A DNA stretch of 64,000 bases from NCBI RefSeq assembly GCF_025660475.1, contig NZ_JAOUSF010000003.1, positions 62,001-126,000 on the forward strand, in the 5' to 3' direction. The position numbers were made by a program, and so were the translations under genes. The notes under the pieces were generated by a model. The model was not told the DNA's origin. It worked only from the letters and a program-made list of their open reading frames with translations, and searched no databases. The stretch comes from Perspicuibacillus lycopersici (lineage in GTDB: Bacteria; Bacillota; Bacilli; Bacillales; Caldibacillaceae). Below are positions 8,141 to 17,864 of this stretch, in pieces (positions within the stretch are counted from its first letter, which is position 1; each line of letters begins with the position of its first letter).

Positions 8141-9857
8141 TTTCTTTTCGCTCCTCTCTATTTTGAGATTGGAATATTTTTTGATATAGAGAAGATGTCG
8201 ATAGTAGTTCTTCATGTGTACCTTTTGCAATTAATTCCCCTTCATCTAGAAGCAATATTAAATCTGCATGCTGTGCCGTAGTAATTTTTTGGGTAATAAT
8301 TAACATCGTGCAGTCATATCCCCTAATAGCCTCTAGTAATTTTTGCTCCGTCTTCAAATCCAATGCACTTGTACTATCGTCTAATAACAATATTTTCGGT
8401 TTTCTTACTAATGCTCGAGCAATCGACAGTCGCTGCTTCTGTCCACCTGATAAATTAACACCTTTTTGACCGACAATCGTATCATATTGTTTAGGAAATT
8501 GCATAATGGAATCATGAATTTGTGCATCCTGTGCTGCTTGTTCTATTTCCTCCATAGTAGCTTCTCGTTTCCCCCATGCAATATTTTCTTTTATCGTCCC
8601 TGTAAAGAGAAAGGACTCTTGCGGTACATAGCCAATTTGCTGGCGCAGTACTTGTGCAGGAAAGCGACGAACATCTTGATTGTCGATGTAGACTTCCCCT
8701 TCTTTCGCTTCAAAAAGTCTTGGTATCAATTGAAAAAGTGAGGTTTTTCCTGACCCTGTAGCGCCTAAAATAGCAACTGTTTCACCTGCCTGAACAGAAA
8801 ACGATAGATTCGAAATCGCATTGGCGTGATCTTCAAAATATTGAAAGCTAACATTTTTAAACTCGATTGCACCTTTTAAAGTCGCATTTGCTGAATCTTG
8901 AGCTTCAACATCTACTTCTTCTTCCATTTGCAGCACTTCATTTATTCGGTCACTCGATGCTTTCGCACGAGAAAATGCCATAATAATAAAGGTTAGCATT
9001 GATAATGCATTGGTAATTCTTGTCCCATAATTAACAATTGCCACGATTTCTCCAGCTTGGGCACCGCCAAAGGACATTTCCCGATTTCCATACCATAGGA
9101 TTAGAACAATACAAAAATTCATCAACAATAACAACAATGGTGCTGTTAATTCGATAAAACGTAGTGTCTTCATCGTCGTATTTTTTAAGTTACGATTTAC
9201 TGTAACAAATCGATTTTGTTCAAACGAGCGATTATAAAATGCCTTTACTAACCGAATGCCAATTAAATTCTCACGCATCACACTATTGACACGGTCTAAT
9301 TTTTTTTGAACCGATTGGAAGAAGACAAATCCTTTTCTCATAATAAAAATTAAAAACACTACTAATAGCGGAATCGCTACGACAAAAATAAGGGCAAGCT
9401 TTGCATGAACAAATAATGCCATAACGGTACCAAAAATGATAAGTAGTGGAGATCGTAATGCTATCCGTAAACTCATGAAAAGCACATTTTGGATTTGCGT
9501 AACATCATTTGTTAACCTCGTAATAAAGGAGGAGGTAGGAAATTGATTCAAGCTTGAAAATGGCAATCTTTGAATTTTCGCATATACGTTTTTCCGAATA
9601 TCGTATCCTAAATTTTGCCCTGCATAGTAAGCAATATATGAGTTTGATATCCCTGAAGCAAATGCGAGTAAGCTAATCCCAATTAATACCAATCCCAAAA
9701 CAGTAACCGTATGAAGATCCGCTTGTAATACTCCTTCATCAATTATTTTTGCCATTAAAAGCGGGGAAACTAATTCCACCATAAGTTCAATCAACATCAA
9801 AATCCACGCAATAATCATTGCGATTCGGTAAGGCTTTATCAAAGACATAACTTTCAT
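8118..9857 (-). CDS. yfiB: ABC exporter half-subunit, YfiB-like
   Basis: A 579-residue half-transporter, partner of the downstream subunit. Walker A is GATGSGKTS, the signature is a consensus NLSGGQKQR, and Walker B reads ILLLDDSTSALD, with Asp replacing the catalytic Glu. The active sites thus split into one working and one degenerate site, as in the BmrCD-like pair next door. The ATG has a GGGGGAAG ribosome site. I found no leader peptide or attenuator like that of bmrC, and no neighbouring regulator gene. Confidence 0.8.
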   Translation of the reverse strand: MKVMSLIKPYRIAMIIAWILMLIELMVELVSPLLMAKIIDEGVLQADLHTVTVLGLVLIGISLLAFASGISNSYIAYYAGQNLGYDIRKNVYAKIQRLPFSSLNQFPTSSFITRLTNDVTQIQNVLFMSLRIALRSPLLIIFGTVMALFVHAKLALIFVVAIPLLVVFLIFIMRKGFVFFQSVQKKLDRVNSVMRENLIGIRLVKAFYNRSFEQNRFVTVNRNLKNTTMKTLRFIELTAPLLLLLMNFCIVLILWYGNREMSFGGAQAGEIVAIVNYGTRITNALSMLTFIIMAFSRAKASSDRINEVLQMEEEVDVEAQDSANATLKGAIEFKNVSFQYFEDHANAISNLSFSVQAGETVAILGATGSGKTSLFQLIPRLFEAKEGEVYIDNQDVRRFPAQVLRQQIGYVPQESFLFTGTIKENIAWGKREATMEEIEQAAQDAQIHDSIMQFPKQYDTIVGQKGVNLSGGQKQRLSIARALVRKPKILLLDDSTSALDLKTEQKLLEAIRGYDCTMLIITQKITTAQHADLILLLDEGELIAKGTHEELLSTSSLYQKIFQSQNREERKENATAANK

Positions 9858-10321
9858 ATTAATACTTCCCCCACCATCTAAAGTTGCAGCATTCTTTATC
9901 TAGAATGGAACATCCAAAGATCCCTCATTTTAGTTTTTTAGATTCACGAAATATATTTTAGTTTATCATAACTGAAAATTCTTTTCATTATTAATAATTC
10001 CTTTTATTAATTAATATCACTCATTTCTCCACAGCCAAAAAAACAATCCTTTGATTGCGTCAGAATGTGGACAAACCAACCAAATGATTGTGCATAATTA
10101 GAAATCCTCACAATCGTATTTACGTGGTCTTAAAAAATTGTCTATGCAGCGATGCTTACGTTTGCTGCCATGAATTTGAAAAAATTAGCAAATTGGACTT
10201 GGCAACTTGCTTGAAAGGACTCAACCGCAATTCCATTTAAAAATGCCAAAAGACATCCTCTCGATGCCTTTTGTCGACAATCTGAAGCAATCCTTTAAAT
10301 TTCCAGTTGCTAACTTATATC
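9858..10321. other. Intergenic region upstream of the YfiB-like gene
   Basis: AT-rich and without a supported gene. On the minus strand AAAAGGCATC/GATGTCTTTT at about 10247-10270 forms a weak terminator-like hairpin for the XdhC-like gene, next to the 19-base motif shared with 6328-6346. A small CAATC/GATTG hairpin with a T run lies near 10036. No clear promoter was recognised. Confidence 0.4.
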
Positions 10322-11278
10322 TTATTTTATATGTTTCATTGCTCGAATCATGTCCGCCACAATCATGACAGCAACTTCATTTTTACTAAGCTCGTTCGGA
10401 AATTCTAACGGATTTATATTTTTCGGGATGGATCTTGTTCCTAATAATTGGCGAAGCTTTCCCTTCTTTGCAGGGAGTCCAACATAATATGGCCGTTCCA
10501 ATCTGTAACTAGCAATACTGTTTTGACGTATCACCTCAGCAGTAAATAATACAAAATCATATGATCGGAACTGAATTCTTTTTATACTTTCTGCAATTTC
10601 CTCGTTAATAAACTGGATACAAGCAGGGAACCGGCTTTTTGTACAAATTGCTTCCCGCTCATCGACAAGGATTGGTTTGAATCCAATATCTGCAGCATAT
10701 TGTGAGATAGCTTGTGTGAATCGATTGGCTCCAATTAGAAACAAGCGGGGATTCGGCCAAAATAAATAATAAAAAATTTGTTCTTCTTCATATTGCTTTG
10801 CACCAATCACCTTTTCGAATGGATTTGCCCGAAAAGGAATATGTTTGATTTCAAATGGAATATCCCCTGCCCAACTTCCAAATCGCTTTCCCTCTTCTGT
10901 AATAAACAAATATTCGTCTTTCGTTTTATTTTCTGCCCACTTACTAATGAATAATATCGATTGTCCCTGGGCTACAAGTTGCTGATATAAATCAAAGTAA
11001 TCCTGTAGTTTTCCAGTGATTGGCTGAATGTATAACAGCAAACTATTAGTATCATGATTGTGTTTAATTGTTAAAAACCTGCTATTTTCTACATGGATAT
11101 GATTATTTTCCTCTAGATAATCTTGAATAAATAATGCCTCTTCCTCCATTTTTTCGTTTCCAATAACGAAAAAGTCTCCTTGTCGAAATGAATGATTATC
11201 TGATTTTACAATAAAAACAAGTATTTTTTGTGTTTGTTTAGAAATTCCTTGTGAAGCTATTCCTAGTGATTTGTTCAT
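10322..11278 (-). CDS. XdhC/CoxI-like protein
   Basis: A 318-residue protein whose C-terminal half looks like the XdhC Rossmann domain: a nucleotide-binding strand-turn (RLFLIGANRFTQAISQYA, about residues 178-195), then a predicted DE pair (PILVDEREA), and a closing YVGLPAKKGK-type segment like the family's YIG(A/L)xxS region. XdhC proteins help insert molybdenum cofactor into xanthine dehydrogenase-type enzymes. No molybdoenzyme or cofactor gene is near, and the usual N-terminal cysteine motif is not evident, so the role here is uncertain. The start follows GGGTAGTGGAG. Confidence 0.65.
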   Translation of the reverse strand: MNKSLGIASQGISKQTQKILVFIVKSDNHSFRQGDFFVIGNEKMEEEALFIQDYLEENNHIHVENSRFLTIKHNHDTNSLLLYIQPITGKLQDYFDLYQQLVAQGQSILFISKWAENKTKDEYLFITEEGKRFGSWAGDIPFEIKHIPFRANPFEKVIGAKQYEEEQIFYYLFWPNPRLFLIGANRFTQAISQYAADIGFKPILVDEREAICTKSRFPACIQFINEEIAESIKRIQFRSYDFVLFTAEVIRQNSIASYRLERPYYVGLPAKKGKLRQLLGTRSIPKNINPLEFPNELSKNEVAVMIVADMIRAMKHIK

Positions 11279-11360
11279 TCTCCACTACCCTTTCGTACAA
11301 GTTTTATTACTATCATACGAAAGAAGCCCACCGTTCATGTTATGCATCAAGTTTTATCCA

Positions 11361-11390
11361 AAAAAAAAGACTGCTCATAATTAGCAGTCT
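11361..11390 (-). terminator. Intrinsic terminator after yteA-like gene
   Basis: On the minus strand AGACTGCT pairs with AGCAGTCT and is followed by eight T. Confidence 0.9.
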
Positions 11391-11397
11391 ATATTGG

Positions 11398-12150
11398 TTA
11401 ATCTTCTACATACGGTTCTCTTTCTGAAGGTGGCAAATCACCAAAAATAGTCATTGTTCCCTCTTCATCTAGTTCCTCTTCATATAAATTGTGCTGACGA
11501 TTAGGATAGACCGTCACATTTTTTCCATACATGTCTACCCCAACGAAGTTTTCATAATCTTCTACATACCCTATATTCTCATCGGACTCGATATTTGTAT
11601 CATTGTAATGCTCAGGAGGATCGACAAAATCCTGTGGTGTTTCACTAGTTCCCCATGAAGCAACCTCCTGCCAAGAATCCTCTGAATCAAAGGTAAGACC
11701 CTCATCTGCAGAATCATCAAAATTAAACTTACCATATGGTGGCATTAAAACTCCCTCTTCTAGCGGTCGTTCATGAGATGTTACTTGATCTGGGCTATGT
11801 TCCTTACAATAAGTAGTAGTTGGTAATGCCTCTAAACGCGCAAATGGAATTTCTTTCCCACATACTTCACATGTACCGTACGTACCTTCCTCTATTGCAT
11901 GCAATGCTTTTTCTACATTTTTCAAATGATTTTGTTCGTGCTCATTTAGGGCAACATCTTTTCCTCTTTCAAATAATTCGGTTCCCTCGTCGGCAGGATG
12001 ATTATCATAACTAGATAATTCACCTACTGATTCATGGTAATGGCCCTTATTCAAATCAAAATGATCATTTGAACGAAAGCGTTCTTCAATTTCTGCTTTT
12101 TCTTGTTGTAATATGGAGCGGAAGGTAGATATTTGACTTTCGGTTAGCAT
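11398..12150 (-). CDS. yteA: YteA-like DksA/TraR-type zinc finger protein
   Basis: A 250-residue protein of the YteA family. A helical N-terminal part (about residues 1-85) contains SYDNHPADEGTELFERGKD. A C4-type zinc finger follows: CEVCGKEIPFARLEALPTT, then YCKEH (about residues 97-120), with three Cys and one His visible. The acidic, low-complexity tail is family-like. The resemblance to DksA/TraR suggests contact with RNA polymerase, and the B. subtilis homologue is sporulation-associated; neither is shown here. The ATG follows AAGGAGCG. Confidence 0.85.
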   Translation of the reverse strand: MLTESQISTFRSILQQEKAEIEERFRSNDHFDLNKGHYHESVGELSSYDNHPADEGTELFERGKDVALNEHEQNHLKNVEKALHAIEEGTYGTCEVCGKEIPFARLEALPTTTYCKEHSPDQVTSHERPLEEGVLMPPYGKFNFDDSADEGLTFDSEDSWQEVASWGTSETPQDFVDPPEHYNDTNIESDENIGYVEDYENFVGVDMYGKNVTVYPNRQHNLYEEELDEEGTMTIFGDLPPSEREPYVED

Positions 12151-12461
12151 AGATGACGCTCCTTCCTACTAGTATATAATTAGTATGTTGCTTTTGCCCG
12201 GAAACATAATTGTCAATTTGAGGAGATTTCTTCATGAATATTTCCAAAAACTTTTGAATATTATTTCCTAGGCAAGCGCAAAATTCGATAAAATATGTAG
12301 AAATTGTTCGAAACATGCGATTTTGTCGAATCGCTTGTCCATTGTTTATCTTATTATATAGTATGTACATTTATGAAAGATGTTTACGTATCATTTATTC
12401 CTATATTCAGTTTGCAATTTGGATATTTAATCTATTCTATTGAAGTCACCACGTCTATAAC
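12151..12461. other. Intergenic region between yteA and the phosphoesterase gene
   Basis: AT-rich; no supported gene. A small GCGATT/AATCGC hairpin lies near 12316. A TTGACA occurs on the minus strand near 12211, but no well-spaced -10 follows it. Confidence 0.4.
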
Positions 12462-12493
12462 AAAAAAGCCAAGGACTGGACTATCCTTGACTT
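12462..12493 (-). terminator. Terminator overlapping the phosphoesterase stop codon
   Basis: On the minus strand AAGTCAAGGA pairs with TCCTTGGCTT (one mismatch), followed by T6. The ascending arm contains the last codons and the stop codon of the gene. Confidence 0.8.
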
Positions 12494-13308
12494 GATTGAT
12501 TCCCAATTTGATGGAAGGTTACCTCTGGTCTAGAACCGACACGGATATTTAATCCGGTTTGCCCTAAGCCCTCACTAATATAAAATGGTTTCCCTTTATG
12601 ATAATGCAGCCCTTTAATTACCTTTTGTCTCGCAAGCTTCCCCATTTTTGCTAAATGATACGGTTTTGGCCAATGAATTTGTCCGCCATGGAAATGTCCA
12701 GATAGTAAATAATCGAATGGAATATTCGGCATTTCTAACACGACATTTGGATCATGCGTTAACACAAGATTATATCCTTCTTGCAAATCTCGAAAAGAAT
12801 CATTAATATTACTGCGCTTCGTACTATAATCATCAATACCAATAATATTTACTATATCTCCATCCACTGTTAACGATATATGTTCATTTTGCAATGTGAT
12901 ACATCCATTAGATTCCAATACATCTTTTAATTGTGCAAAATGGTTTCCTTTTAATACATAATCATGATTTCCAAAAACTGCATACATTCCATAGCGAGGA
13001 TTTAATTGTTTTAATGCTTGAATATACGGAACTAGCTTCGGAATTGTTCGTTTCCTGTCTAAAAAGTCCCCTGTTAAAGCAATAAGATCAATCTGTTGAT
13101 TTTGTGCCATTAGTACAATTTCCTCTGGCGTTACAGATATATTTTCCAAGTGTATATCAGATAAATGAAAAATGGTTAATTTATTTATAAGTTTATTCGT
13201 TTGAGGGATTGCGATGGATTGTATATTCACTTTTTTTGTGTTTTGATAAGCTTTAAAAAACAACATACTGATGATGACAATTGCCGTAATGACTAAATAT
13301 AAATTCAT
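12481..13308 (-). CDS. Membrane-anchored metallophosphoesterase, YpbG/YkuE type
   Basis: A 275-residue calcineurin-like phosphoesterase with one N-terminal membrane segment (about residues 2-20). All metal-ligand motifs are visible in order: LSDIHLE, LTGDFLD, GNHDY, LTHDPN and SGHFHGGQ. It probably acts at the membrane. Some family members cleave lipid-linked or nucleotide substrates; the substrate is not evident here. The start ATG follows GGGGGGAAACAA. It is monocistronic. Confidence 0.88.
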   Translation of the reverse strand: MNLYLVITAIVIISMLFFKAYQNTKKVNIQSIAIPQTNKLINKLTIFHLSDIHLENISVTPEEIVLMAQNQQIDLIALTGDFLDRKRTIPKLVPYIQALKQLNPRYGMYAVFGNHDYVLKGNHFAQLKDVLESNGCITLQNEHISLTVDGDIVNIIGIDDYSTKRSNINDSFRDLQEGYNLVLTHDPNVVLEMPNIPFDYLLSGHFHGGQIHWPKPYHLAKMGKLARQKVIKGLHYHKGKPFYISEGLGQTGLNIRVGSRPEVTFHQIGNQSSQG

Positions 13309-13552
13309 TTGTTTCCCCCCTACTTCCTACAGTATAGGGGACAACTAATTAGTTATATAGTGGGAGTTGATGGTAAATGAATTTGCCACGTATAATACAG
13401 GTAGCATAGAAAACAAAGAACCAATCCAGTTTTATCATCGATTCCCTGTTTCCACCATATTCTGATGGGAATTCCTCGCATACTATTGTTCATTTGTTAA
13501 AAAATAAGCAAGGTAAGGGAAGCAATAAAAATTTGTTAAAGAGGTGAAACCT

Positions 13553-13795
13553 ATGAATACAAAGCGATTGATGAGAACAATGAATGTAAATAAAGTAATG
13601 GCGATGTTACCAAACCAACGAAAAAAAAGTCGAAACAAATGGTTATTTTCCTTATTAGGCTTAGGTCTTGCTGGCGGAGCAGTATACAGCATGTCTAAAG
13701 GGAAAAGTAATAATAGTAACAAAGCGATACAAAATATTATGAAGCAAATCACGAATAAGAAAATAGGTTCCCCTACATTAGCCAATAATTCATAA
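13553..13795 (+). CDS. Small basic membrane-associated protein, unknown function
   Basis: 80 residues: a basic N-terminal part (MNTKRLMRTMNVNKVMAMLP, then an RKKSRNK run), one short glycine-rich hydrophobic segment (about residues 30-45) and a Lys/Asn-rich tail. I recognise no named family with certainty; small proteins of this kind are common in Bacillaceae. The ATG follows AGAGGTGAAACCT; the GTG three codons earlier overlaps the ribosome site. It converges on yndM through a shared terminator. Confidence 0.6.
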   Translation: MNTKRLMRTMNVNKVMAMLPNQRKKSRNKWLFSLLGLGLAGGAVYSMSKGKSNNSNKAIQNIMKQITNKKIGSPTLANNS

Positions 13796-13800
13796 GGAAA

Positions 13801-13830
13801 AAAGGAAACAGACCGAGATCTGTTTCCTTT
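13801..13830. terminator. Bidirectional terminator
   Basis: AAAGGAAACAGA pairs perfectly with TCTGTTTCCTTT (12 bp) between two convergent genes. T-rich sequence follows on both strands. Confidence 0.85.
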
Positions 13831-13832
13831 CC

Positions 13833-14309
13833 TTATTCTTTTTCCTCTTTTTTAGTATTGACTCCAGTATTCACTTCAGGATATGTTTCTTCTGCCATTT
13901 CTGTTTGATAGGCAGGTGTTGCCTTTGTGCGGTAATTTACGGATGGTTTCCGATCCTTTGGTTCATTTAAAACACTACGTACTAAATACGCATGGAAGAA
14001 GATTTCTCCAACAGTAATTAATACTGCAGATAGAAAGCTTGCTACACCTAGCCTTATCGTTTCATCAATAAACATACTCCCTAATAACCAAATACCGAAA
14101 AATGCAAGTCCAAAATCTGCAATCGTTGCAGTTAAATTTCCCGCCTTTGGGAGCACAAACAAATCACCGATTACATATGCTGCAATCGTTAAAATCAAAC
14201 TGATGGTTAAGATCTCTCCAAAAGATACTCCATAAACAAAACCTAAAATAATCGATAAAACAGCAAGTATCATGACAAACTTGTAGAGAAGGGCACGTAG
14301 ATGCTTCAT
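13833..14309 (-). CDS. yndM: YndM family (DUF2512) membrane protein
   Basis: A 158-residue protein with about four hydrophobic segments in the first 110 residues and a polar, Glu/Lys-rich tail. The opening MKHLRALLYKFVM and the arrangement of helices match the YndM/DUF2512 family of Bacillaceae, whose function is unknown. The start is well supported by AAGGAGGATATT. Confidence 0.8.
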   Translation of the reverse strand: MKHLRALLYKFVMILAVLSIILGFVYGVSFGEILTISLILTIAAYVIGDLFVLPKAGNLTATIADFGLAFFGIWLLGSMFIDETIRLGVASFLSAVLITVGEIFFHAYLVRSVLNEPKDRKPSVNYRTKATPAYQTEMAEETYPEVNTGVNTKKEEKE

Positions 14310-14516
14310 AATATCCTCCTTTCCTTTTTATTCATGATTAGATTGAGTAATTTCCTCCAATTTTATTCAATTTACCATAAATTTTGTTTTTCTAAATCGG
14401 TAATTACTACGTATTCGAAATAAATTTATTGCATATTTGGTTTTTGATGGTACAATTTATATTGTTTACTAATTAATAAATCTATTTTCGGAATATTATT
14501 ATATGGAGTTGGTTTA

Positions 14517-15065
14517 ATGGATACTAATTTGGAAAAAGCTACATTTGCTGGCGGATGTTTTTGGTGTATGGTAAAGCCATTTGATAAATGGAATGGGGTT
14601 AAAAGCGTTATTTCTGGCTACTCAGGCGGTGAAATTGAAAACCCTACTTACGAACAAGTAAAATCAGGAACAACTGGACATTATGAAGTCGTACAAATTA
14701 CTTATGACCCAGATATCATTTCTTACCCAACAATTTTAAATATTTACTGGCAACAAATTGATCCAACTGATGCAGAAGGACAATTCCATGATCGTGGAAG
14801 CTCCTATCGCACTGCTATTTTTTATCATTCTGAAAAACAAAAACAAATCGCATTAAAATCGAAGGAAGATTTGAATAAAAGTGGTCGTTTTTCTAAACCC
14901 GTTGTAACTCCTATCTTACCAGCCGCACCGTTTTATGCTGCAGAAGATTACCATCAAGATTTTTATAAGAAAAATCCTGAAGAATATGAAGAAGATCGAG
15001 CAAAATCCGGAAGAGATCAATTTATTAGTGAACATTGGGGAAAGAAATCTGTAAGTGCAAAATAA
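14517..15065 (+). CDS. msrA: Peptide-methionine (S)-S-oxide reductase MsrA
   Basis: A 182-residue cytoplasmic repair enzyme that reduces methionine S-sulfoxide in proteins. The catalytic GCFWC motif is at residues 13-17, and the family segments [14 protein letters not shown] and [11 protein letters not shown] follow. No MsrB domain is fused, and no msrB gene is adjacent. The start has TGGAG upstream, and a plausible promoter (TTGCAT, 16 bases, TACAAT) lies near 14428-14455. Confidence 0.95.
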   Translation: MDTNLEKATFAGGCFWCMVKPFDKWNGVKSVISGYSGGEIENPTYEQVKSGTTGHYEVVQITYDPDIISYPTILNIYWQQIDPTDAEGQFHDRGSSYRTAIFYHSEKQKQIALKSKEDLNKSGRFSKPVVTPILPAAPFYAAEDYHQDFYKKNPEEYEEDRAKSGRDQFISEHWGKKSVSAK

Positions 15066-15097
15066 TACATTTTCTATTATTTCTTTTTGAAAATGTA

Positions 15098-15125
15098 GGC
15101 GAATTCAAAATGAATTCGTCTTTTT
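15098..15125 (+). terminator. Intrinsic terminator after msrA
   Basis: GACGAATTC-type stem: GGCGAATTC pairs with GAATTCGTC (one G-U), followed by T5. Confidence 0.8.
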
Positions 15126-15130
15126 ATTTA

Positions 15131-15200
15131 ACTGTTTTCTTATCGAATGTTGTTACAAAAGAAGCTGCACAGACTAAATACACTCCGATATCCCTTCGAA
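15131..15200. repeat. Dispersed intergenic repeat, copy A (partial)
   Basis: About 70 bp related to the copy at 25490-25700. Both contain CTGTTTTC, then AGACTAAATA followed by ACACTCC. No coding potential. Divergence is high, so homology rests on the order of shared blocks. Confidence 0.45.
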
Positions 15201-15258
15201 CGTTCGTGATAATGTAAATTTATGAGGAAAAAAGCTGCCCAACAGGACAGCTCCTCGC

Positions 15259-16389
15259 TTATTGTAAAGCATTGGATAAATCTTCTATTAAATCATCTAC
15301 ATCTTCTAGGCCAACAGAAATTCGTAGTAGTCCTTCTGTAATACCTAGTTCCTCTCTTCTTTCTTTTGGAATAGAAGCATGGGTCATTCTTGCCGGTAAA
15401 GAAATTAAGCTTTCCACTGCGCCAAGACTTTCTGCTAGCGTGAATAGTTCTGTTTTCGCTAACAATTGATCTGCTAATTCTGAGCTACCTATATCAAAGG
15501 AAATCATACCGCCAAAGCCATTCGACTGATGTTTATGAATGTCATGACCCGGATGATTTGTGAAACCAGGATAGTATACTTTTTGTACCTTTGGATGTGA
15601 TTGTAGAAATTCCGCAATTTTAGAACTGCTTTGTTCGATTTCCTCCATGCGAATCGCTAACGTTTTGATGCCACGGATAAGCAACCAACTATCCTGTGGT
15701 CCGAGAATTGCTCCGACAGAATTTTGAATAAAGTGAATATCTTCCTTTAATTTTTCACTATTGACGACAACAATACCTGCTACTACATCGCTATGTCCAC
15801 CTAAATATTTGGTAGCACTATGAACGACAATATCTGCACCATGGGCAATCGGATTTTGCCAATATGGTGTAGCAAACGTATTATCGACAATTGTCAATAA
15901 TCCGTTCTCTTTAGCAATAGCAGCAATCGCTTTTATATCGGTAATTTTTAATAACGGGTTCGTTGGTGTTTCAATATAAATTGCTTTTGTATTCGGTTGA
16001 ATAGAAGCAATGACTTTATCCTTGTCACTTGTATCGACAAAAGTAACATCTATCTTATATTTGCTCATTACTTTTGTCATGTAGCGAAATGTCCCACCAT
16101 ATACATCATCGGTTGCAATAATATGATCTCCACTGGAAAATAATTGCATAACAGAGGAAATAGCTGCCATTCCGGATCCAAATGCAAATCCAGCAACACC
16201 ACCTTCTAGGTCGCGAACTAACTGCTCCAATGCTTCGCGAGTTGGGTTTCCAGTTCTGGCATATTCATATTTAAAATTTCCGATACCATCTTGTTTAAAG
16301 GTACTAGCATGGGAAATAGGGATAGACACCGCACCTGTTGCTTTATCCACGGAAATACCACCGTGAATCATTACTGTTTTCTTACGCAA
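15259..16389 (-). CDS. mccB: Cystathionine gamma-lyase / homocysteine gamma-lyase MccB
   Basis: A 376-residue PLP enzyme of the Cys/Met metabolism family that splits cystathionine into cysteine, 2-oxobutyrate and ammonia. The PLP-lysine motif is HSATKYLGGHSD (about residues 191-202), preceded by IVDNTFATPYWQNP. The family's YARTGNPTR is near residues 43-51. It lies directly downstream of mccA and luxS, which fixes its likely role in turning homocysteine into cysteine rather than in methionine synthesis. The start is TTG behind GGAGGAG. Confidence 0.9.
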   Translation of the reverse strand: MRKKTVMIHGGISVDKATGAVSIPISHASTFKQDGIGNFKYEYARTGNPTREALEQLVRDLEGGVAGFAFGSGMAAISSVMQLFSSGDHIIATDDVYGGTFRYMTKVMSKYKIDVTFVDTSDKDKVIASIQPNTKAIYIETPTNPLLKITDIKAIAAIAKENGLLTIVDNTFATPYWQNPIAHGADIVVHSATKYLGGHSDVVAGIVVVNSEKLKEDIHFIQNSVGAILGPQDSWLLIRGIKTLAIRMEEIEQSSSKIAEFLQSHPKVQKVYYPGFTNHPGHDIHKHQSNGFGGMISFDIGSSELADQLLAKTELFTLAESLGAVESLISLPARMTHASIPKERREELGITEGLLRISVGLEDVDDLIEDLSNALQ

Positions 16390-16419
16390 TTTGCGTCTCC
16401 TCCTATATTTTGTGAAAAG

Positions 16420-17340
16420 TTATTTGTAATCGTATATATGCTTCGAAAAATATCGTTCACTACTATCTGGAAAAATTACCACAATGTTTGAACCAGCTTC
16501 AGCTTTTGCTGCTTCCTGTAGTGCTGCTTCATATGCTGCTCCAGATGAACTACCTACTAGCATTCCTTCATTGATTGCTAATTCCTTCACTCTTTGGAAG
16601 GCATCGACATCTTTTATCGTGTATATTGCATCAAAATAGCTTTCGTCCAAAAATGGCGGAATAAATTCAAGACCAATTCCTTCTGTATCATGTGTTCCAG
16701 CATTTCCACCATTTAAAATTGATCCTTGTGGTTCAACAATAACCGTTTTTGTACTTGGGTAATATTCTTTTAAATATTTCGCACAGCCTGCAAATGTTCC
16801 TCCACTTCCAGCTCCTGCAACAAATATATCGACATTGCCATTTAAATCACGGATTAATTCTGGACCAAGAGATTCATAATAGGCTCTTGGGTTCGCTTCA
16901 TTTTCAAATTGCATTGGACAGAAGGAATCTGGTATTTCCAATTGAAGCTCTTTTGCCTTTTGGATCGCACCAGTCATCCCTAGCTCTGATGGTGTATTTA
17001 TCACTGTTGCACCAAGTGCTTTCATCAATTCTTGCTTTTCTTGGCTAAATTTTTCTGGCACGACACAAATCACCTTTATATTCGTTTGGATTGCTGCCAT
17101 TGCAAGCCCAATACCGGTATTCCCTGCTGTAGGTTCAATGATTGTACCATTTTGCGAAATTTTCTTTTGATGGATAGCATCCTTTACAAGCATCCTACCT
17201 AGTCGATCTTTAATACTGCCACCTGGGTTAAAATACTCTAGCTTGGCATAAATCGTAACTTTTTCTTGAAATGGATTTTTTTGAATTTTCACTAATGGTG
17301 TCTGACCGATAAGCTGTTGAACATTTTCAAAATATGTCAC
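16420..17340 (-). CDS. mccA: O-acetylserine-dependent cystathionine beta-synthase MccA
   Basis: A 306-residue PLP enzyme of the cysteine synthase fold. The PLP lysine sits in NPGGSIKDRLG (about residues 35-45), and the phosphate-binding loop is GSGGTFAGC. Unlike a plain cysteine synthase it is linked to mccB and luxS, so it most likely joins homocysteine to O-acetylserine. The start is GTG with AAAGGA upstream, 15 bases past the luxS stop codon, so co-transcription is likely. Confidence 0.88.
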   Translation of the reverse strand: MTYFENVQQLIGQTPLVKIQKNPFQEKVTIYAKLEYFNPGGSIKDRLGRMLVKDAIHQKKISQNGTIIEPTAGNTGIGLAMAAIQTNIKVICVVPEKFSQEKQELMKALGATVINTPSELGMTGAIQKAKELQLEIPDSFCPMQFENEANPRAYYESLGPELIRDLNGNVDIFVAGAGSGGTFAGCAKYLKEYYPSTKTVIVEPQGSILNGGNAGTHDTEGIGLEFIPPFLDESYFDAIYTIKDVDAFQRVKELAINEGMLVGSSSGAAYEAALQEAAKAEAGSNIVVIFPDSSERYFSKHIYDYK

Positions 17341-17355
17341 GAGTCATTCAATCCT

Positions 17356-17823
17356 TTATGCAAATACATGTGGCCATGCTGCTTTATTTTCTAGCATTTT
17401 ACTTGCAATTGCTTGTGCTCCTTCAAGACTGTGACTTGCAGCCCATCCGCATTGGACTTCATTGCAAGCTGGTACCTCTGTCGCATGAACAACATCTGTT
17501 AACGTTTTTTCTAGCAATTGTAAAAAGGAGTCAAACTCCCCATCATTAATAATCGATACGTAAAAACCAGTTTGGCAGCCCATCGGACTAACATCAAATA
17601 TCGTTTGATGGTGATTACGAATATGTTCTGCCATTAAGTGTTCTAAAGAATGAAGTGCTGGCATTTCCATATGCTCTTTGTTTGGTTGGCAAAAGCGTAC
17701 ATCATATTTATAGATTTTGTCCCCATTCGCTCCTTCACTAACACTTGCTAGCCGGACATAAGGAGCTTTTACTTTTGTGTGATCTAAATTAAAACTTTCG
17801 ACGTTCATTTTTTTCACTTGCAT
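17356..17823 (-). CDS. luxS: S-ribosylhomocysteine lyase LuxS
   Basis: A 155-residue metalloenzyme that cleaves S-ribosylhomocysteine to homocysteine and the autoinducer-2 precursor. Metal ligands are visible in [10 protein letters not shown] (about residues 54-63) and in the C-terminal CNEVQCGWA. The start follows GGAGGTATTTCA. As first gene of luxS-mccA-mccB it feeds homocysteine straight into cysteine formation. It diverges from yrrT. Confidence 0.96.
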   Translation of the reverse strand: MQVKKMNVESFNLDHTKVKAPYVRLASVSEGANGDKIYKYDVRFCQPNKEHMEMPALHSLEHLMAEHIRNHHQTIFDVSPMGCQTGFYVSIINDGEFDSFLQLLEKTLTDVVHATEVPACNEVQCGWAASHSLEGAQAIASKMLENKAAWPHVFA

Positions 17824-17864
17824 TGAAATACCTCCAATAATAGCTCAATTTAAATCCTACTAAT

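Noticed and set aside
9862-9933. Short leader peptide (MRDLWMFHSR) before the YfiB-like gene
   Set aside because: No ribosome site and no terminator or competing structure near it, unlike the bmrC leader.
13371-13467. A 31-codon plus-strand frame upstream of the small basic protein gene
   Set aside because: The GGGAG lies only 3 bases from the ATG, and there is no terminator or family evidence.
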